From NCBI RefSeq assembly GCF_900115265.1, contig NZ_FOVU01000014.1:1-64000 (forward strand): 64,000 nucleotides of DNA. Reading direction: 5' to 3'. This document shows, piece by piece, positions 62,424 through 64,000 of the stretch; position 1 is the stretch's first letter, and each line of letters begins with the position of its first letter. Below the pieces are notes generated by a model, which was not told the DNA's origin, searched no databases, and saw only the letters and a list, made by a program, of their open reading frames with translations. The DNA is from Bradyrhizobium sp. Ghvi (GTDB lineage: Bacteria; Pseudomonadota; Alphaproteobacteria; Rhizobiales; Xanthobacteraceae). The position numbers were made by a program, and so were the translations under genes.

Positions 62424-63032
62424 CTAGCGCACCACGGTCTTCAGATACTGGTAGGCCTTGATGATCTCAACCAGGCGATCCTCCGTGGAGCGGTCGCCGC
62501 CATTGGCATCGGGATGGTGCTGCTTGACCAACACCTTGTACTTCGCCTTGACCTCGCCGAGCGTCGCATTGGCATTCAGGCCCATCACCTGCAACGCTTT
62601 GCCCTGGGCATTGAAAATCTTGCGCGCCTCAGGCCTAGCCTTCGCGCGGTGGCGGGCACCGGCGCGTCCGTTCAGTTCGAGGTGCGTGCAGAGGGCGTGC
62701 CAGTCCTCCTCGAAATCGGCCGCGCTGCGGGTAGCGCTGATGCTCTCGCCCATCTTCCAGGTCGGACGATGGCCAGTCAGCGCGTCCTGCTCGTAGCGCG
62801 CGATCGCTTCCGCGTCCATTCCCGAGAAAAAATTGTAGGACTGATTGTATTGGCGAACATGGTCGATGCAGAAATGCCAATAGGCGCGCGCATTGGCGCG
62901 GCCCTTGGGCGCGGGATGGGTCGCCTTCTTCTGGCAGCCAGGCCATTCGCATAGCGTTACGGGCTGGCGCTCCTGCGCTGCCTGCTTACTGATGCGAATG
63001 GATTCGAAGATTTCGGATGTGTCGATTAACAT
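62424..63032 (-). CDS. J-domain protein with N-terminal Cys/His motif
   Basis: 202 residues. A C-terminal J domain (about 145-202) with HPD at 173-175 (VKQHHPDANGGD) can stimulate a DnaK ATPase. The N-terminal part has CEWPGC (C28, C33) and WHFCIDH (C55, H58), a possible zinc site, and GRANARAYWHFCIDHVRQYNQSYNFF. This arrangement is common in alphaproteobacterial DnaJ-like proteins of unknown client. Complete gene, monocistronic. Confidence 0.88.
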   Translation of the reverse strand: MLIDTSEIFESIRISKQAAQERQPVTLCEWPGCQKKATHPAPKGRANARAYWHFCIDHVRQYNQSYNFFSGMDAEAIARYEQDALTGHRPTWKMGESISATRSAADFEEDWHALCTHLELNGRAGARHRAKARPEARKIFNAQGKALQVMGLNANATLGEVKAKYKVLVKQHHPDANGGDRSTEDRLVEIIKAYQYLKTVVR

Positions 63033-63579
63033 GACCTGGCTCCATTGGCGGAGCGGCAGTTAACAGAGCCGCTTCTATGCTAGAGAGTTGCTTTGGACGG
63101 CAAGTCGAGCCTGACTCGGCCTGTGCGTTTAGTGGCATGATGTAGCGGGCACTTCCTAGCAATTGATATGCCAGGACTCGCGAAGTTGATTCAGGCCATC
63201 ATCTCTTTGAGATTTCAGATCGACACAATCGAAATTTGCTGTCGGGTTCTGCACATGGAGGTCTTGAATGGCACGAGGTGAGTACTATCAAAAGCCAAGC
63301 GAAGGCACTGCTCGGCCGTAATCTGCGCAACGAGGAAGGCGAGCGACGTCTTCTGAATTGTCTTTCGAACCTTGGAATGTCGTCCGTCTTGCGTAGCGAC
63401 ACAGAAAGCGCATCGTCTCGATTTGAAAGGCATTCGGGCCCGCTCGTTCACGGATCAACGCAAGTCACAGCGTCCGCCCGCCGCTGACGAAGCGCCCTGC
63501 TCACCAGCCTACCCAGCAAGTCTTAAATGATCCGCTGTAGGTCGATGCTTGCGCTGGCACGGCAGCCAGGATCGTAGGA
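63033..63579. other. gene-free stretch
   Basis: Frames at 63236-63487 on both strands have no family pattern. Nothing supportable. Confidence 0.4.
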
Positions 63580-63804
63580 GGTGCCTGGCAAGGCGCTGCA
63601 AACCGGCAGATTGCTCGGAATGTGCAGCTGGCGGCAATTGGCGCGACCCAGGTCGCTACAAAAATCGCCGAAGTCAATCGAGGCGCGGACCAGACGAGCA
63701 CCGCGTCAACGCAGGTGCTTGCCGCTGCCAGGTCCATGGCTGAGGATAGCAACCGTCTGAAGCTGGAAGTGCAGAGAGTCCTGGCCACCCCTGCGGGGGC
63801 TTAG
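63580..63804 (+). pseudogene. methyl-accepting chemotaxis protein, C-terminal fragment
   Basis: In one frame: WQGAANRQIARNVQLAAIGATQVATKIAEVN, then TSTASTQVLAAARSMAEDSNRLKLEVQRVLAT, the last methylation-helix segment and tail of rhizobial chemoreceptors (compare GAATQEIARNVQ...ESNRLKxEVxxFL). The sensor, membrane and signalling hairpin parts are absent upstream. Dead fragment. Confidence 0.7.
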
Positions 63805-64000
63805 CAAAGCTTTGACGCTCCTGAACCCTTCTCGAGTGCATGATGTCCCTTTATTTTGATCGGATGTATTTTCCACGCCGAGCTCTTGGGCGGCGCGACT
63901 GACGCACAAGAGCCCAACAGCAGCCTCAGATCAGCAGCTGCCGGACAATAGGTAATCCGCCTCGTGCAAAGCGCCACTTTGGTTGAAAAGGGCGCACCTG

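Overview
The window looks like part of the symbiosis island of a Bradyrhizobium-type alphaproteobacterium. The reasons are two sequences matching the tts box (the promoter element of rhizobial type III secretion regulons), plant cell-wall enzymes (polygalacturonase, pectin methylesterase, GH88 hydrolase), large operon-structured catabolic loci of rhizobial type, and long gene-poor stretches full of broken genes and insertion-sequence scraps. No rRNA, tRNA or CRISPR array was found.

Layout. 1-330: an IS21-type terminus abutting an IS66 tnpB remnant. 782-2433: a Crp/Fnr and an Lrp/AsnC regulator. 3.47-4.29 kb: a decayed ubiquitin-like E1 (ThiF) plus JAMM protease pair. 4.46-10.66 kb: a compact five-enzyme RiPP-like cluster behind a 74-residue Ala/Cys heptad-repeat peptide (MNIO/DUF692 enzyme, its partner protein, an RRE-like/methyltransferase fusion, a HemN-like radical SAM enzyme, a CmoA-like methyltransferase). 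This is the strongest candidate for an undescribed system. 11.5-16 kb: a truncated LuxR regulator, a tts box driving a frameshifted trehalose-6-phosphate synthase with an effector-like N-terminal extension, and a peptidase fragment. 16.6-22 kb: cold-shock protein, FkbM methyltransferase and two M16 peptidases. 23.2-24.8 kb: a hipBA toxin-antitoxin pair.

26.0-39.2 kb holds two catabolic cassettes: a periplasmic redox set (molybdenum hydroxylase subunits, PQQ dehydrogenase with a lanthanide-type DYD motif, cytochrome c, secreted protein), and an amidase with a five-gene branched-chain/amide-type ABC transporter. Each is preceded by a decayed copy of the LacI/aldehyde-dehydrogenase junction whose intact copy lies at 39.7-41.1 kb. 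39.8-44.8 kb: a non-phosphorylative sugar-acid pathway (2-keto-3-deoxyarabonate-type dehydratase, ketoglutarate-semialdehyde dehydrogenase) between two LacI regulators. 45.0-50.9 kb: CoA-transferase, two crotonases, an MFS carrier and a GH88 hydrolase, with the same LacI-type operator before the CoA-transferase and before the MFS gene.

51.7-53.5 kb: a second hipBA with four evenly spaced palindromic repeats upstream. 53.5-58.4 kb: small hypothetical genes and a broken DUF262 gene. 58.5-61.7 kb: second tts box, then polygalacturonase and pectin methylesterase. 62.4-63.0 kb: a J-domain protein. 63.6-63.8 kb: a chemoreceptor tail fragment. The overall theme is plant-derived substrates (pectin, sugar acids, amides, alcohols/aldehydes) plus host interaction, inside a region that accumulates and degrades mobile DNA. 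All family calls come from reading motifs; no database search was run.
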